Below, piece after piece: positions 12,068 to 22,626 of a stretch of DNA of 64,000 bases. The first letter of the stretch is position 1; each line of letters starts with the position of its first letter. Source of the stretch: Paracamarosporium sp. OC-R06-R3 (Eukaryota > Ascomycota > Dothideomycetes > Pleosporales > Didymosphaeriaceae); contig JACVRA010000257.1 of the NCBI GenBank assembly GCA_019828545.1, forward strand, positions 124,001-188,000, given 5' to 3'. The notes under the pieces were generated by a model. It had not been told where the DNA came from. It searched no databases and saw only the letters and a program-made list of their open reading frames with translations. The position numbers and the translations under genes were made by a program.

Positions 12068-13405
12068 TCAACCATCGGCGAACGAGTTCGACGGTATGAT
12101 ATCATGGTCGTAGCCGTTGACAGGCGTATCTGCAACAGGGTCCAGTACAGGCTCCGGTGGCGGAGTAGTCTCCTTCCAAACGCGTACAGTCCTATCCATG
12201 CCTCCACTCGCAACGAGCTTCTCTGTAGGATGCGTATCAACGGACAACACAGTATCCGTGTGCCCACCGTCCAGTCTCTGGAGCACATTCTTCGTGCTTA
12301 CGTCCCATAGCACTATCTCACCGTCTTCACTTCCAGATGCCACAAACGCATATTCATATGGCGGCTCGGCGCCATACGTTCCAAACGCTCCCGCGAGACT
12401 GTAAGTTTTGTTTGTATGCCCTTGATATGTCTTGACGCACTTGCCCTTGCCTTCGATGTAGTTCCACAATCGGATGCACGAGTCTAGTGTCCAGGCTAGC
12501 ACGTACTTCCCGTTTGGCGAGAAAATAACCGATGTCACAGGTGCATTGTCTTCGTGGACGAGTGTGCGCAAGCATTGACCTGTGCTCGTATCCCACACTC
12601 TTATCAAGCCGTCGTGCGAACAGCTCGCAATAAGCGTACCGTCGCGCACAAAGTCAACTCCACCAACCGGGTCCGAATGCGCAGGCAAAGAGCGCATCAC
12701 GCGCGCAGCCCTAACGTCCCAGAGAAATACAGCTTCGTCGTAGGACCCGCTAACCAGCATGTTGCCCTTGGGCGAGAAGGCGATGGCATATACGTAGTTG
12801 TGGTGGCCGATGAGGGGTGTTGGGTGTGCCATGCCCGTTGATATGTCCCACAGCCGTATCGATTTGTCGTCTGAGCCAGAGGCGAGAATCCTGGAGTCGG
12901 GCGACCAGGATATGGTGGACACGCCGGCGAGGTGGCCTTCAAGCGTGTGCTCGAGCGCGCCAGTTTTGGCGTCCCAGATTTTGATGGTGCAGTCTGCGGA
13001 ACAGCTTGCGATCCAGCGGCCGTCGGGGGAGAACTTTACAGCTGACACGCCCTTCTTGTGTCCGCGAAGGATCATGGACTGCCTGTAGTGTAACTGTGTA
13101 GGCTTGGGTGGAGGCGGGGTGGCTTGCGGGCTTCCAGAGCGTCGTCGGGACGACCTGGAGCCGGACCTTGATCTTGAGCGCGATCGTGTAGCCGATATCG
13201 ACCTATATCGTGGGCTTCTCCGGTCTCTGTAGTACCCTCGGTCCTCTTCGCTGTGGTCCCTGCTGTAGCGGCGTGGCCGTTCTGCAAGTCGAAACTCGGG
13301 CGAGCCATTGCGCGGGCTGTGCGATGCGGAGCGCTTACGCGGGAGATGGGCATCGTCGTCGTCTTCTCTGTGTCTCTTGGGCGATGTTGTGTGGTCGTCA
13401 GCCAT
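12068..13405 (-). CDS. WDR5/Swd3-like WD40 protein with RS-rich N-terminus
   Basis: Swd3/WDR5 is a seven-bladed WD40 subunit of COMPASS, which methylates histone H3 lysine 4. This single-exon 445-residue protein has seven WD repeats from about residue 110. Early blades read LRGHKKGVSAVKFSPDGRWIAS and LEGHLAGVSTISWSPDSRILAS, with GSDDKSIRLWD and HNYVYAIAFSPKGNMLVSGS typical of WDR5. The first ~105 residues are unusual: a KRHRED/PRKR basic start, then an Arg-Ser dipeptide-rich stretch like splicing-factor RS domains. Met at 13405 begins MADDHTTSPKRH. The frame stays open 139 codons further upstream into the neighbouring gene, but that part looks like antisense of ISC1. Swd3 is the best match. 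A splicing-associated WD40 protein is the alternative because of the RS tract. Confidence 0.8.
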   Translation of the reverse strand: MADDHTTSPKRHREDDDDAHLPRKRSASHSPRNGSPEFRLAERPRRYSRDHSEEDRGYYRDRRSPRYRSISATRSRSRSRSGSRSSRRRSGSPQATPPPPKPTQLHYRQSMILRGHKKGVSAVKFSPDGRWIASCSADCTIKIWDAKTGALEHTLEGHLAGVSTISWSPDSRILASGSDDKSIRLWDISTGMAHPTPLIGHHNYVYAIAFSPKGNMLVSGSYDEAVFLWDVRAARVMRSLPAHSDPVGGVDFVRDGTLIASCSHDGLIRVWDTSTGQCLRTLVHEDNAPVTSVIFSPNGKYVLAWTLDSCIRLWNYIEGKGKCVKTYQGHTNKTYSLAGAFGTYGAEPPYEYAFVASGSEDGEIVLWDVSTKNVLQRLDGGHTDTVLSVDTHPTEKLVASGGMDRTVRVWKETTPPPEPVLDPVADTPVNGYDHDIIPSNSFADG

Positions 13406-13585
13406 ATTGGGTGGTTGTATTGATAAAATCGGTCCAAACGCGCCTTTCGTCGGACGTGAGCTGCCATTATTCTGCCGCGCTAACGCGTGACCGCCTTCGC
13501 TGTGAATGCAAGGACCCCTGATCCCTGCAGTATATAGCGTCATATCAACACCTTCTCCCCATCTTTCTAGGGTTTCCGTTCCTCG
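13406..13585. promoter_or_regulatory. divergent promoter, WD40 gene / ISC1
   Basis: These 180 bp separate the start codons of the divergent WD40 and sphingomyelinase genes. It holds both promoters. No specific motif is claimed. Confidence 0.4.
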
Positions 13586-15078
13586 ATGCACAGTCGTCCC
13601 GAGTCGCCCTTCATGCCTGAAAAAACCAGTCGGCCGCCTTCCAGTTTGCGCATTCTCTCGCTCAATTGCTGGGGCCTCAAGTACATCTCGAAGCTCCGCA
13701 ACGAGCGGCTTACAGAGATTGGGAACCAAATCGCCGCCGCCGACCCCCCACCAGATATTGTAGGGCTGCAAGAATGTTGGACCCAGCAGGATTATGATGC
13801 GATCCGAGAAAAGACAAAGCATCTGCTTCCCTACGGAAAGTTCTACTTCAGCGGCATATTTGGTGGTGGATTGGTGATACTATCGAGATGGCCCATTGAG
13901 GAGAGCAGCATGACGCAGTATCCTCTGAATGGGCGGCCTGCGGCATTCTACAGAGGCGACTGGTTTGTGGGGAAGGGAGTAGCATATGCGCGGATACGGA
14001 TGGGGCCTGCAAGGAGAGATGTTGCCGAGGTGTTCTGCACGCACGTATGCATCTTCTGTCGAGCATTGAGATACTGGCTGACCATGTTTAGCTCCATGCT
14101 CCATACGAGGTCGAACCGCACGACTCCTACATTTGCCATCGCACAGCACAAGCATGGGAAATAACAAAGCTCATGCGCGGAGCGGCCGAGCGTGGCCATC
14201 TCGTGATAGGCTTAGGAGATTTCAATATGACACCACTATCCCTCGCACACCGTATTATTGAGACGCATTCACCTGTGCGCGACGTGTGGCGAGTCCTCTA
14301 CCCCGACTCCTCACTTGGAGCAGCAAAGGACAAAGTAGAGCAACTGAGGAATGTACCAATGCCCAGTGCTGAATACAACCTCACTAAGAACGGCGCTACC
14401 TGCGACAGTGCGCTCAACACCTGGCGATGGAATAAGGCCCACAGCCAGCGTTTAGCAAAGGGTGAAAACGTGCAGATCGAGTCTACCGTCGATGATCCCA
14501 ACGCGAAGCGCCTCGACTATATCTTTTTCGGCAGCGGCTCACACCAGGATGCGACGAGCGAGCAGCAGAGCGCAGAATGGACCCTCAAAGAAGCCAATGT
14601 AGGCATGACGGCTAGGCACCCGACTCTATATTGCTCTCTCAGCGACCATTTCTCCGTCGAAGCTACCCTAATCCGCAGTCTAGACGAGCCGCTATCCACC
14701 GCATCAGACGATGCCCACGCACCCTCAGAGACCTACCTTCCCATTGAGACCTACGACGAGATTCTCGCCACAATTGCCAAATATGATGCTCGCGAGCGTA
14801 CGCAGCGACGCTTACGTCTTGGCCATTTCGGCTTCCAGTTCTTCCTTACTGTGGGGTGTCTGATTGGCGTGTGGTGGGTTCCGCATAACTATGCTGCATT
14901 CATTTTGATGTTGATCGGCTCCCTAAGTTTGAGTGTTGGAGTTATTGATGGGTTGATGGGTGGGCTGTTTGTAAGCAGTGAGTTGAGGGCTTTGAAGGAG
15001 TTTGAATGGGAGGTTAGGAACACGAAGGATAGGGCGTTGGCGAAGGATAAGAAAAGGGGCGTTGAGGCTACGTTATGA
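13586..15078 (+). CDS. ISC1: neutral sphingomyelinase / inositol phosphosphingolipid phospholipase C
   Basis: Isc1-type enzymes cleave inositol phosphosphingolipids (sphingomyelin in animals) to ceramide at ER and mitochondrial membranes. Exons are 13586-14044 and 14092-15078, giving 481 residues with a 47-bp intron. The DNase-I/exonuclease-endonuclease-phosphatase fold is shown by LSLNCWG, then LQECW with the catalytic Glu, GKGVAYARI (P-loop-like), GDFNMTP with the metal/catalytic Asp-Asn, LDYIFFG, and the SDHFSVEA Asp-His pair. Two adjoining hydrophobic C-terminal segments (FQFFLTVGCLIGVWWV and FILMLIGSLSLSVGVIDGLMGGLFV) are the expected membrane anchor. A second Met nine codons in (MPEKTS) is an alternative start. 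Confidence is high. Confidence 0.93.
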
Positions 15079-16004
15079 CATTGAGCGACTTGTGGGATTC
15101 TCAGAGTACTAATGGCAAGGTCCAGTGAAGGTCCAGATGTGGTATCATTACAGTACATTACTGGATTCAAGAGTTTGAGTATGGGCAACCCTTGAGTTGC
15201 CTTGGTCGTAAAAACACAGTGTACTAGAAACCTAGAATAATAGTCTAGATGGAAAGAGTTCTGAAAAGAGCAATATCACTTCTAGTGCATGATTATGAGG
15301 TCTTTCACGTGGATAGCTTGATGGACGTATCGCCTGCCTCAATTACGCAAATGGTTGGCGTGCGTAATACATTGTTGCGTGAGCTTCTCTAAGCTTTACA
15401 CCTACCGCACGGGAGATTTTATGGAACCGGTCGATTTCGTACACTGTTGGACGATGCCTGATGGGATTTGGATACAAGATTTCGAATGTCTGAGGTATCT
15501 GGAGGCACAACTAGAGGTCATCGGGCATGTCTATCAGCTAGCTGTAGACCTCGACGCACACACTCTGATTGGATTTGGACGCTTTAGCAGCGAAGTCTGC
15601 TCTTGGCCTTTTATGAATCAGAAGGTGGTCGATTGTCAACATCATGTTTTAAAGGCTTAATTGTTCATCGTATATACCAGGAATGATACGAACACGGACT
15701 TATAGTTTGGAGGTTTGAGTGTTCATTGATAGTAATATACCTTTCTGAACGTTATCACGGCAAATGGCATCAGAACTCGCAAATGAAATGTGCAGTATCT
15801 TTATTTTCCTGACCAATTGGAAGAATTTAAGTCCCATGTGGTACAGAACTCGAAGCGAAGATTACAACAATATTAGTTCTAAAGATCATAGATAAAACAA
15901 AGATGTGCTATCATAGCCTCAATGCAGAACTTTTATTAAGGCTAACTTTCTTAGTCTCTCTCTATATCATCTACCACCATTGCTATCTATATCCGCACCA
16001 TACT
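15079..16004. other. intergenic, AT-richer, no gene recognised
   Basis: This lies between two convergent genes. An open frame at 15355-15660 encodes no recognisable features. Otherwise the stretch is AT-rich with many stops in all frames. Confidence 0.5.
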
Positions 16005-17091
16005 TCAACCTTGCCAAACTTCCGGCTTGGGCGGCACAAACCCATCCAAACTTCCCTTGATTCCATAATCATAGCTGAAGAAGTACACATCTGCTCAGAA
16101 GTATCAGTATACACTTTAATCTTCGCCTCACGTCAAACACCATGCAAAGAGACATACCTTCCTGTCCTCTAGTATACACACCCGGGATCTTGACTTTGTA
16201 CTCCTCACCAGGCACTGTAGCAGCACCATCATTCACAACTTCTACATGCGCACAGTTGACGTAGAACTGCGAGTCTTCGGGGTTGGGGAAAATGTGCTCC
16301 CAGCGCACGAGGTATTTGCCTGGAGGCGTGGTAGCGGGGATGGTGAAGTTCCACTATACAATCCAGCACCGTCAGCTTAGTCCAAGCGATATCAGACAAT
16401 GTAGCAGAGAAAGGAAAGAAAACATACACTCGTCGACCAATACGTGCCCCAAAGCGACTTCAAAACATCATAGTACGGCTTGTAGGCCGGATCGTTAAAG
16501 TCGACGCTTTGGGATGTGCGTCCCGCAGTTTGGTGGATCTTGTACCAACCTCCTAAGCGCACACGTTAGCATGTTTTAATCCTTATCGATGTCTTCCGCA
16601 CCATCACAATGGGACAGAAGAAGAAGCAGTACGTACCATCTCCCTGGAACGCATCTAAGTCGCCATCCACCTTACTCAACCACGCACTTGCAAACCCCGG
16701 GTGATACATCGAGGGCGGGGTCTGGATCCCTCTGCCCACAAAGAATCCCACTTGATCCCCCGCCTTCACGGTAGCAACCTTCGGATGCGACCACCCGAGC
16801 GAGGCATTGCGGCCGCAGATCAAATCCGTAGAATCGGGATCCGTGTTAGGATAGGAGATATATGCTTCTCCAGCCTGATTGTTGAAAGGCGTAACCTCAC
16901 GGACGTATTCGAATTCGCCCGTGATTTTGTTGTCGAAGATGAAGTTGCTGGTTACCCCTATGCATCATCACCACATCAGTCCAGCTTCCCTCACACTTTT
17001 GTACCCGGTCAAGAAGGGGAGGGGCGATTTTCTTACAGTGAGCATTCGTCAATGTCGCCGCGTTGAGCAGCAAGATCGTAGTAGCCTTCAT
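16005..17091 (-). CDS. secreted AA9-like (GH61) lytic polysaccharide monooxygenase
   Basis: Copper LPMOs of this kind cut cellulose or related glucans oxidatively outside the cell. Five exons fit: 17091-17037, 16957-16637, 16552-16428, 16353-16158 and 16090-16005, giving 260 residues with introns of 79, 84, 74 and 67 bp. A 17-residue signal peptide ends ...LTNA, so the mature protein begins with His18. That is the first histidine of the copper brace. The second is His104 (SMYHPGFASAW), and the axial Tyr198 sits in SQFYVNC. Cys65 and Cys201 are placed for a disulfide. WNFTIPATTPPGKYLVRWEHI and IPGVYTRGQ are family-like. The protein stops shortly after the catalytic domain (PEVWQG) without a cellulose-binding module or GPI site. 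Substrate preference cannot be told. The AA9 family is likely, though a related AA family is possible. Confidence 0.87.
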
Positions 17092-17919
17092 GATATATCT
17101 CCACTTGCACAGGGTGCACTTCAAAGCGGTCGTGCCCTCAACCTCTTCTACTTAGCGATCAATATATACAACAGCTCCTCGGAATCGCTGACCTATTTTT
17201 CAAACCACCATTTTCTAAATGTAGACGCATGTATGCGCATATGCCCATACACCAGGCTTCGGCCATTGGCGCAAAAAGTCCGCACCAATGGGCACAATCC
17301 TTCGCATACTCTTACCCACCATGGAACCGTTGCACTTTATATTTTGCCTACCTTACCGCGAGACATTAATATACGCGGGCAGTTGACTGCATTCCTTATA
17401 TGGAAGCTGTAGGTAAAAATGTAACGACGTTGCAATCCGATAGGTGTACCTGCACTCCAATTAGCCTGAACCAAGCTTTGGGCTTGGTGGCTGGAACATA
17501 TGGGCATGCAGGTGAATGGATTAGCGGACCGTGGAGCGGACGAAGGACAAAGACATGCACATAAATGTTGGAGTAGAAAATTCTAGTAGTACATTCGTTA
17601 TGGAGACTATATGCTAATTCGTTTCGTTCTGTTGGTATCGTGAGGAGATGTAGAGTGTGAAATCGATGCGTTGCCTAAGCCGACACTCGATGCTGATGAA
17701 TCCGTACCCAACGCCTAAATGAGAAGAGCGAACGTATGATGCGCCGTTTCCAACTGGTAAATCCATGCTGCACCTATGCTGCCACCTTGTCGTCTCCTGA
17801 TACCATGCTTATGCAATGACACCTAACCAAAATCCCCGAATCTATGTTGTAACATCTTGGCAATGAAAACCCTTGCCTCGCCCAGGTGGAACTGCCCTCC
17901 GTATTAAGACATCTCTTCA
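17092..17919. other. intergenic, LPMO promoter side
   Basis: This lies upstream of the LPMO start and downstream of the 597-residue gene. No coding potential, RNA gene or repeat was recognised in the 828 bp. Confidence 0.5.
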
Positions 17920-19713
17920 TTAAGCTTCACCTGCAATGACACTGCCGGACCCAACACTACCGCCCAGGTCCCAATAATTACGTCCACTGCCCCCGGACCG
18001 CTTGCTCTTCTTAGTACTCTGGCTCGTAACCGAGGAACTACTTTTAAGTACTTGATTACGCAACGAGGGGGGCTGGTGGTAGTATGTCTTGATCGTAGCA
18101 CCCTCTCTCTTTTTTGTTTTCGAGCTAGTCGGCAGCGGTTCTCTTGAACGACTAACTAAAGGGTGGTTCTGCCGAATAAGGGCTGCTCTCCTCGCACTCG
18201 TTTGCGAGTCTCCTGCTTCTCCGCCCGCGGTGGGCGCATTCGAACCTCTCCGCGGTTGCGAAGAGACGCTAGACTGCCGGGAGGAAAATCGTTTCAAGAG
18301 AAAGTTGAAAACCATCTTGACGTCGAGCTCGCGTTCCCAATACTCTTGCTCACGTGCGATCTCTTCAGCGTGATTTATGGGTGCGGAAGCTGGGCGAGAG
18401 GCACGAAAGGAATCCAGTGGGTCAACTGATTCGGGTTCTTCTTCAATGCCCCAAAGGGATGCTTCACTGTATGCATTGGAGGACTGTCCAGGGAAGGTCG
18501 GTGCGAAATGTGCAGAAGTCGGTAGCGGTGCAGAGTGGTCAGAAGTGGTGAGGTTTGCCTGTGTTGACTCGGAGGCTAGGGTAGTAGAAGGCCGTGAGGT
18601 AGGCAGGCCTGCATATTCTGATACATCCTGAACATTACGGTAGGTAGAAAAGGCACCGGGATGCTCAGAGAGTTGATGCACCAAAATACCAAGCTCGCGC
18701 GCTACTCTCTCGAGAAGCCGATGCTGCCAGCCTTCGTCAGGTATCCCCTCTGCATCTATAGCTTGTAGGGTGGCGTTAATCGAAGGCCTCGTTTCAGGTG
18801 CTTCGGCCGGTGTAGTCATGACCTCTTCAGGTAGTGACTCCCCAAAAATAACGGACAGCGTATCCTCATCGATGCCCATGAGATTACGTATTACTCTTCT
18901 TGTTAACCGCTGCCAAAAAGACAAGTTCTCGGTGCTTTCATCGGATACATCGCTCTGACCATCGGATACTGATCTTGCAACGTGCGATGCGGTGCTCCCG
19001 GCGCTGTGGTGGATGCTCTCTGTTCGACTGCGAGCAGCGCTGACCATACTCATTCTCCGCCTGCGTCTGGTCTCCCTCTCGATCTCTTCGAGGAGAGCTT
19101 TGCTCTGCTCGAGCCGCCACTTTTCTATTCGCTGCCGCCTGTCTTGCTCCTGATTGAGTTCCTCCGTCTCCTCCAGGGCATCAAGTCGTCGCTGCACACT
19201 CGACCGCCGTCGAGCATGGCGTCTCCGGGGCGCTTGTCTCTCAAACTGCCACATGTGCTCTGCCACATCAGCGTCGGGCTGGAATGTGCCCAGGCCATCA
19301 TGAGTAGGCAGAACGGTATCGCCACTCTGTTGCAGCGCGTTGGATGGCCCCGCATATTCAGATGGTTCGTGGAACGCATGTAGGCCATCGTCCAAACTGT
19401 CTAGCTCCTCTGCCTCTTCAGTCCCCTGGCAGGTAATGTCATCGTCGTCACCATCTTGCGAGCGTGCGGCGGTATCAAGGGAGCCAAAGTCGCTGAGGCG
19501 CGACAGGCCGGCTGTGCGTGGTGTTCGTTCGGTAGAAGTCGTGTGCGTGCGGGCAGTAGTGGAAGGGGCTCCCGGCGAGAAGAGGACCCATTCCTCCGAC
19601 TCCTCGAGGGTCCTCTTCTGTTGAGGTAAGGAGGTGGTGCCGATCTTGGGCGGTGGTTCATGGTAGGAGATCTGTCGCGAGGATTGCGGACGGTGCTGCT
19701 GACGGAAAGCCAT
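17920..19713 (-). CDS. unrecognised 597-residue fungal protein
   Basis: I do not recognise this family. It is a single open frame from MAFRQQHRPQ. Most of it is Ser/Thr/Glu/Arg-rich and probably disordered. Residues 160-220 are strongly charged (Arg/Glu/Gln) and may form a coiled coil, starting at RRRHARRRSSVQRRLDALEE. Two parts look more structured: FWQRLTRRVIRNLMGIDEDTLSVIFGESLPEE (about 265-300) and GWQHRLLERVARELGILVHQLSEHPGAF (about 325-355). REQEYWERELDVKMVFNFLLKRF appears near 460. An N-terminal motif EEWVLFS (40-46) recurs in the orphan gene at 24819-25925. There is no signal peptide or membrane segment. The length and absence of stops make it real. Function is unknown. Confidence 0.75.
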   Translation of the reverse strand: MAFRQQHRPQSSRQISYHEPPPKIGTTSLPQQKRTLEESEEWVLFSPGAPSTTARTHTTSTERTPRTAGLSRLSDFGSLDTAARSQDGDDDDITCQGTEEAEELDSLDDGLHAFHEPSEYAGPSNALQQSGDTVLPTHDGLGTFQPDADVAEHMWQFERQAPRRRHARRRSSVQRRLDALEETEELNQEQDRRQRIEKWRLEQSKALLEEIERETRRRRRMSMVSAARSRTESIHHSAGSTASHVARSVSDGQSDVSDESTENLSFWQRLTRRVIRNLMGIDEDTLSVIFGESLPEEVMTTPAEAPETRPSINATLQAIDAEGIPDEGWQHRLLERVARELGILVHQLSEHPGAFSTYRNVQDVSEYAGLPTSRPSTTLASESTQANLTTSDHSAPLPTSAHFAPTFPGQSSNAYSEASLWGIEEEPESVDPLDSFRASRPASAPINHAEEIAREQEYWERELDVKMVFNFLLKRFSSRQSSVSSQPRRGSNAPTAGGEAGDSQTSARRAALIRQNHPLVSRSREPLPTSSKTKKREGATIKTYYHQPPSLRNQVLKSSSSVTSQSTKKSKRSGGSGRNYWDLGGSVGSGSVIAGEA

Positions 19714-20939
19714 GGCTGTTCCCTCCCACGCGGAGACAAGTGGACGCTGGAGAGTGCAGTGAGGAACTGGTTGTGGTGTTGGATGCTGGGTGCTGGATGC
19801 TGGACCCCTCGAGCGGGGAACGGACCCAAGGGAGCGGGAAGCACTCGAGGCTTCTAGGGTCGGGGATCAAGGGCAGCAGTTAGGGTGATATGGGTCGCAT
19901 GCCTCGTCGTGTGCTGCCTGCGTGTCGGGCGGTCAAGAGCAGGCGCCGGCGTGGCTGCTGGGGGCGGATGATATCTATGTAGCTCCAGACTGCCGTCATA
20001 CACCGCTAACGCGCCGTAGGGCGATCGCGTTTCAGGCGCTTGGGTCACAAGACTAGCTTCCCGCGGAAACAAAGGTCGGACGACGTGTCGACGTACAAGT
20101 TGCGCACGCTCGCGCAGTCGTAAGATATATGCGGTGTAGGGCTTCGTCTGACTTGCAAGTGCACGTCTCAACGTTGGGTCCATGGCATGCGCTGATAAGG
20201 CAGATAGCTCATCGTTTGTCAGAGGCGTGGCTGCGCTCGAGCCTGGGCTGCAGCCCCTGCAGTGCCTGCACTCCATTCGGGTACTTTCGCCATTTTTCTG
20301 ATTGATGATGAGATGAGCATGGATTGATTATGACTCCTACGACGCATCGCTGAGCATGCCATTTTCTAATCGCACAGCAACTCCGCCGACTCGTCGGCAG
20401 CACTAAAGACGGCAGCGGATCAGCACAAACGACAGGCGTGCATATTCCAGCACGCGTGCTGTATAAAGATGCTCTGCGTACTCTCACTCGTGGACTCCGG
20501 TTATTAGACTACGTGGCTTCGACCTGAATCCCCCCCTAGGTCATTGCAGCATGCTAGGGGCCTAAGACGGTAGACAACCCTGATATCAGCCCTGCTTGCT
20601 CAGCTCACATGCTGTGCCACACCGGAAATCATCAGTCATGCACATAGCGTTGCCTGCGAAAAATGAATTGTGCGTGTCTAGGTATCTCGTAAAGCTCGTC
20701 GCCTTTTCCGCACAGCGACTGTAAACCGGGAAGTATGATACATAGGTACAAATCTGTATGTTGCAGTGGTATCGCCCTTCAGAACAACTTTATATCCAAA
20801 TGCAAGATGGAGCCAAGAAACGCCATCGAGAATGACTACCCCAGGCCTGGACGCCGTGTCCGCAGAATGAGTGACTTTAACAATGCGCTAAAAAGAATGA
20901 TGTGTCGTCGTCTGTCGTATCAATGTCGTATCGTGTTCT
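19714..20939. other. intergenic, 1.2 kb, no gene recognised
   Basis: This lies upstream of the 597-residue gene and downstream of the VPS62-like gene. Open frames on the minus strand (19854-20276, 20209-20487) are GC-rich but carry no family features or convincing splice junctions. It is probably promoter and UTR sequence. Confidence 0.45.
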
Positions 20940-22626
20940 TCATGCAATATCTTCGACGCCGAAGCGACGCATGTCCTCCTCGCTCATCTCTTCACCATGC
21001 CCAACCATGGGATACCGCTTGACGTGTGGGCGCGATTTCTTGTCGCCAATCCACTTCTTCAAAACGCATTCGCCGTTCCCTTGGCAAATTTCCTTCCTTC
21101 CGAGGTTTTTGAAGCGAGGACCAAGAGGGCCGTTAACATAGTGGTACTGCCCTAAGAATCTGTATTGACGAGGGTCGCTAAGAGGGTAGAACTTGTCGCC
21201 CCAGTGGCCCATAAAGTAGAAGAAACCTAAAGGTGCTTGCGGGGTCAGGTTGGAACTTTTGAGGTCGTCTCTCCTGTAATCGTACGTATAGGAGTACAAG
21301 TTCAGCGTTGGATCCCAAAGCGGCCCACGATCGGTGACATCATGGAGAATACCGCCTGGTAAGATATATGGATGAACGCCGGATGTGGCGTACATGGCGT
21401 GAGTACCAGTGGCAGAGAATCCGACAGGCTGGGACGGGTTAGTATGTAATGTTGAGCCAGTCCGATCAAGTACTTACTCTCTTGCCTGATTTCTCCACGG
21501 CATCCCAGGTGTATGCCTCTCCAAAGCTGTGCTCACTGAAAAAGACTGCCTTCGGAACACCGTCTTGGAAACGAACTGTGGTATGTTCCCAGTCGCCCAC
21601 ATGATTGCCGAAGCGTACATTGAAAACAGAGTTGCCGAGATTGTAACTGTAGAAGAAAAACCAGAAAGCATCTACAACACCATTTTCCTTTGGCACCACG
21701 ACGAGCACTGCAGGCGCATCGCTTCTTCCCCCAACTACTTTCTTTCCTCTCTTCTTCAGTGTCCGACGAAGCTCGGATTGCCAAGGCTCGTCATATACAT
21801 CCACAAGCTCTTCGCCTTCAGGGGTGTTTGTCGGTACAGCGGTAGGCGCGGGGATACGGGAATTGACAATTCCACTAGACCGGATGCCACCCCTTTCCTT
21901 GGTATCACCGATGCCGACATTCCACCAACTAGACTTCTCGCCATCCTTATCTTCCTCGTAATGGCCATCCTCGTCTGGATCATCGTGCGGATCAGAATCA
22001 TTTGGTACGTCGGGAATATTACTCTTGCCTCCCAACCATTCAGGATAATCCTCAACGTTGTCGTCACTTTGCAAATACACAAAGCGACCCCACTTGTTAA
22101 GTTCGTGAAGGTTCTCGAGAGTAGGATGGTCGTCAGTGGCCTGGAGCGGGGTGTAATTCAAATGTGGCGTGGTATGAAACAAATGCTCTGCGATATCGCA
22201 GGGCCAATACTCTTCACCAGAGTACAAGTGAATGAGGGGTGCGTGATCTATAACGTACTGTGGCACCTCACGATCTTTCAGTTCTTTCTCAGACCAATCC
22301 TCAGGAAGTATTCTCGCACTTTTCCAAAACTCGCCGAGATCTATCTTGTCCTGTTCATTGCTGCTTGGCTTTTCCGGTCGCGGTATGTTCACGCCGCCTT
22401 CTGTCGTCCAGCGTGCTTGATTCAAATGCGCTAATCCGCAAAGCCCAAACCAATTGCAGACCCTCCTGTCTAGCCATGAACGAGAAGAGTTGACCCAGCT
22501 CTTCTCCTCTAATTGTTCGGAAGGTGGGGTGATGCGTGGAAAGATGACATTCTGATATATCTGAGAGTACGTGAACAGGCCAAAGAAGGTTCCGGCAGCA
22601 GCAATTGCTGGCTTCCGGCCCTTCAT
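20940..22626 (-). CDS. VPS62: VPS62-like vacuolar protein sorting-associated protein
   Basis: Vps62 was found in yeast screens for vacuolar protein sorting; its biochemical role is unclear. Exons are 22626-21478 and 21428-20940, giving 545 residues with a 49-bp intron. Family-like blocks appear in order: YVIDHAPLIHLYSGEEYWPCDIAEHLFHTTP; LNKWGRFVYLQSDDNVEDYPEWL; a long variable acidic loop; AFWFFFYSYNLGNSVFNVRFGNHVGDWEHT; then in exon 2 FSATGTHAMYATSGVHPYILPG and FMGHWGDKFYPL. The chosen Met (MKGRKPAIAAAG) is followed by a hydrophobic segment that could be a signal anchor. The frame stays open about 100 codons further upstream (to about 22926) as Pro-rich sequence without an ATG. An unseen 5' exon may therefore exist. 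Confidence 0.82.

Noticed and set aside
13406..13822. 139-codon upstream extension of the WD40 gene frame
   Set aside because: It is antisense to ISC1 exon 1 and has no conserved features; the Met at 13405 starts the plausible protein.
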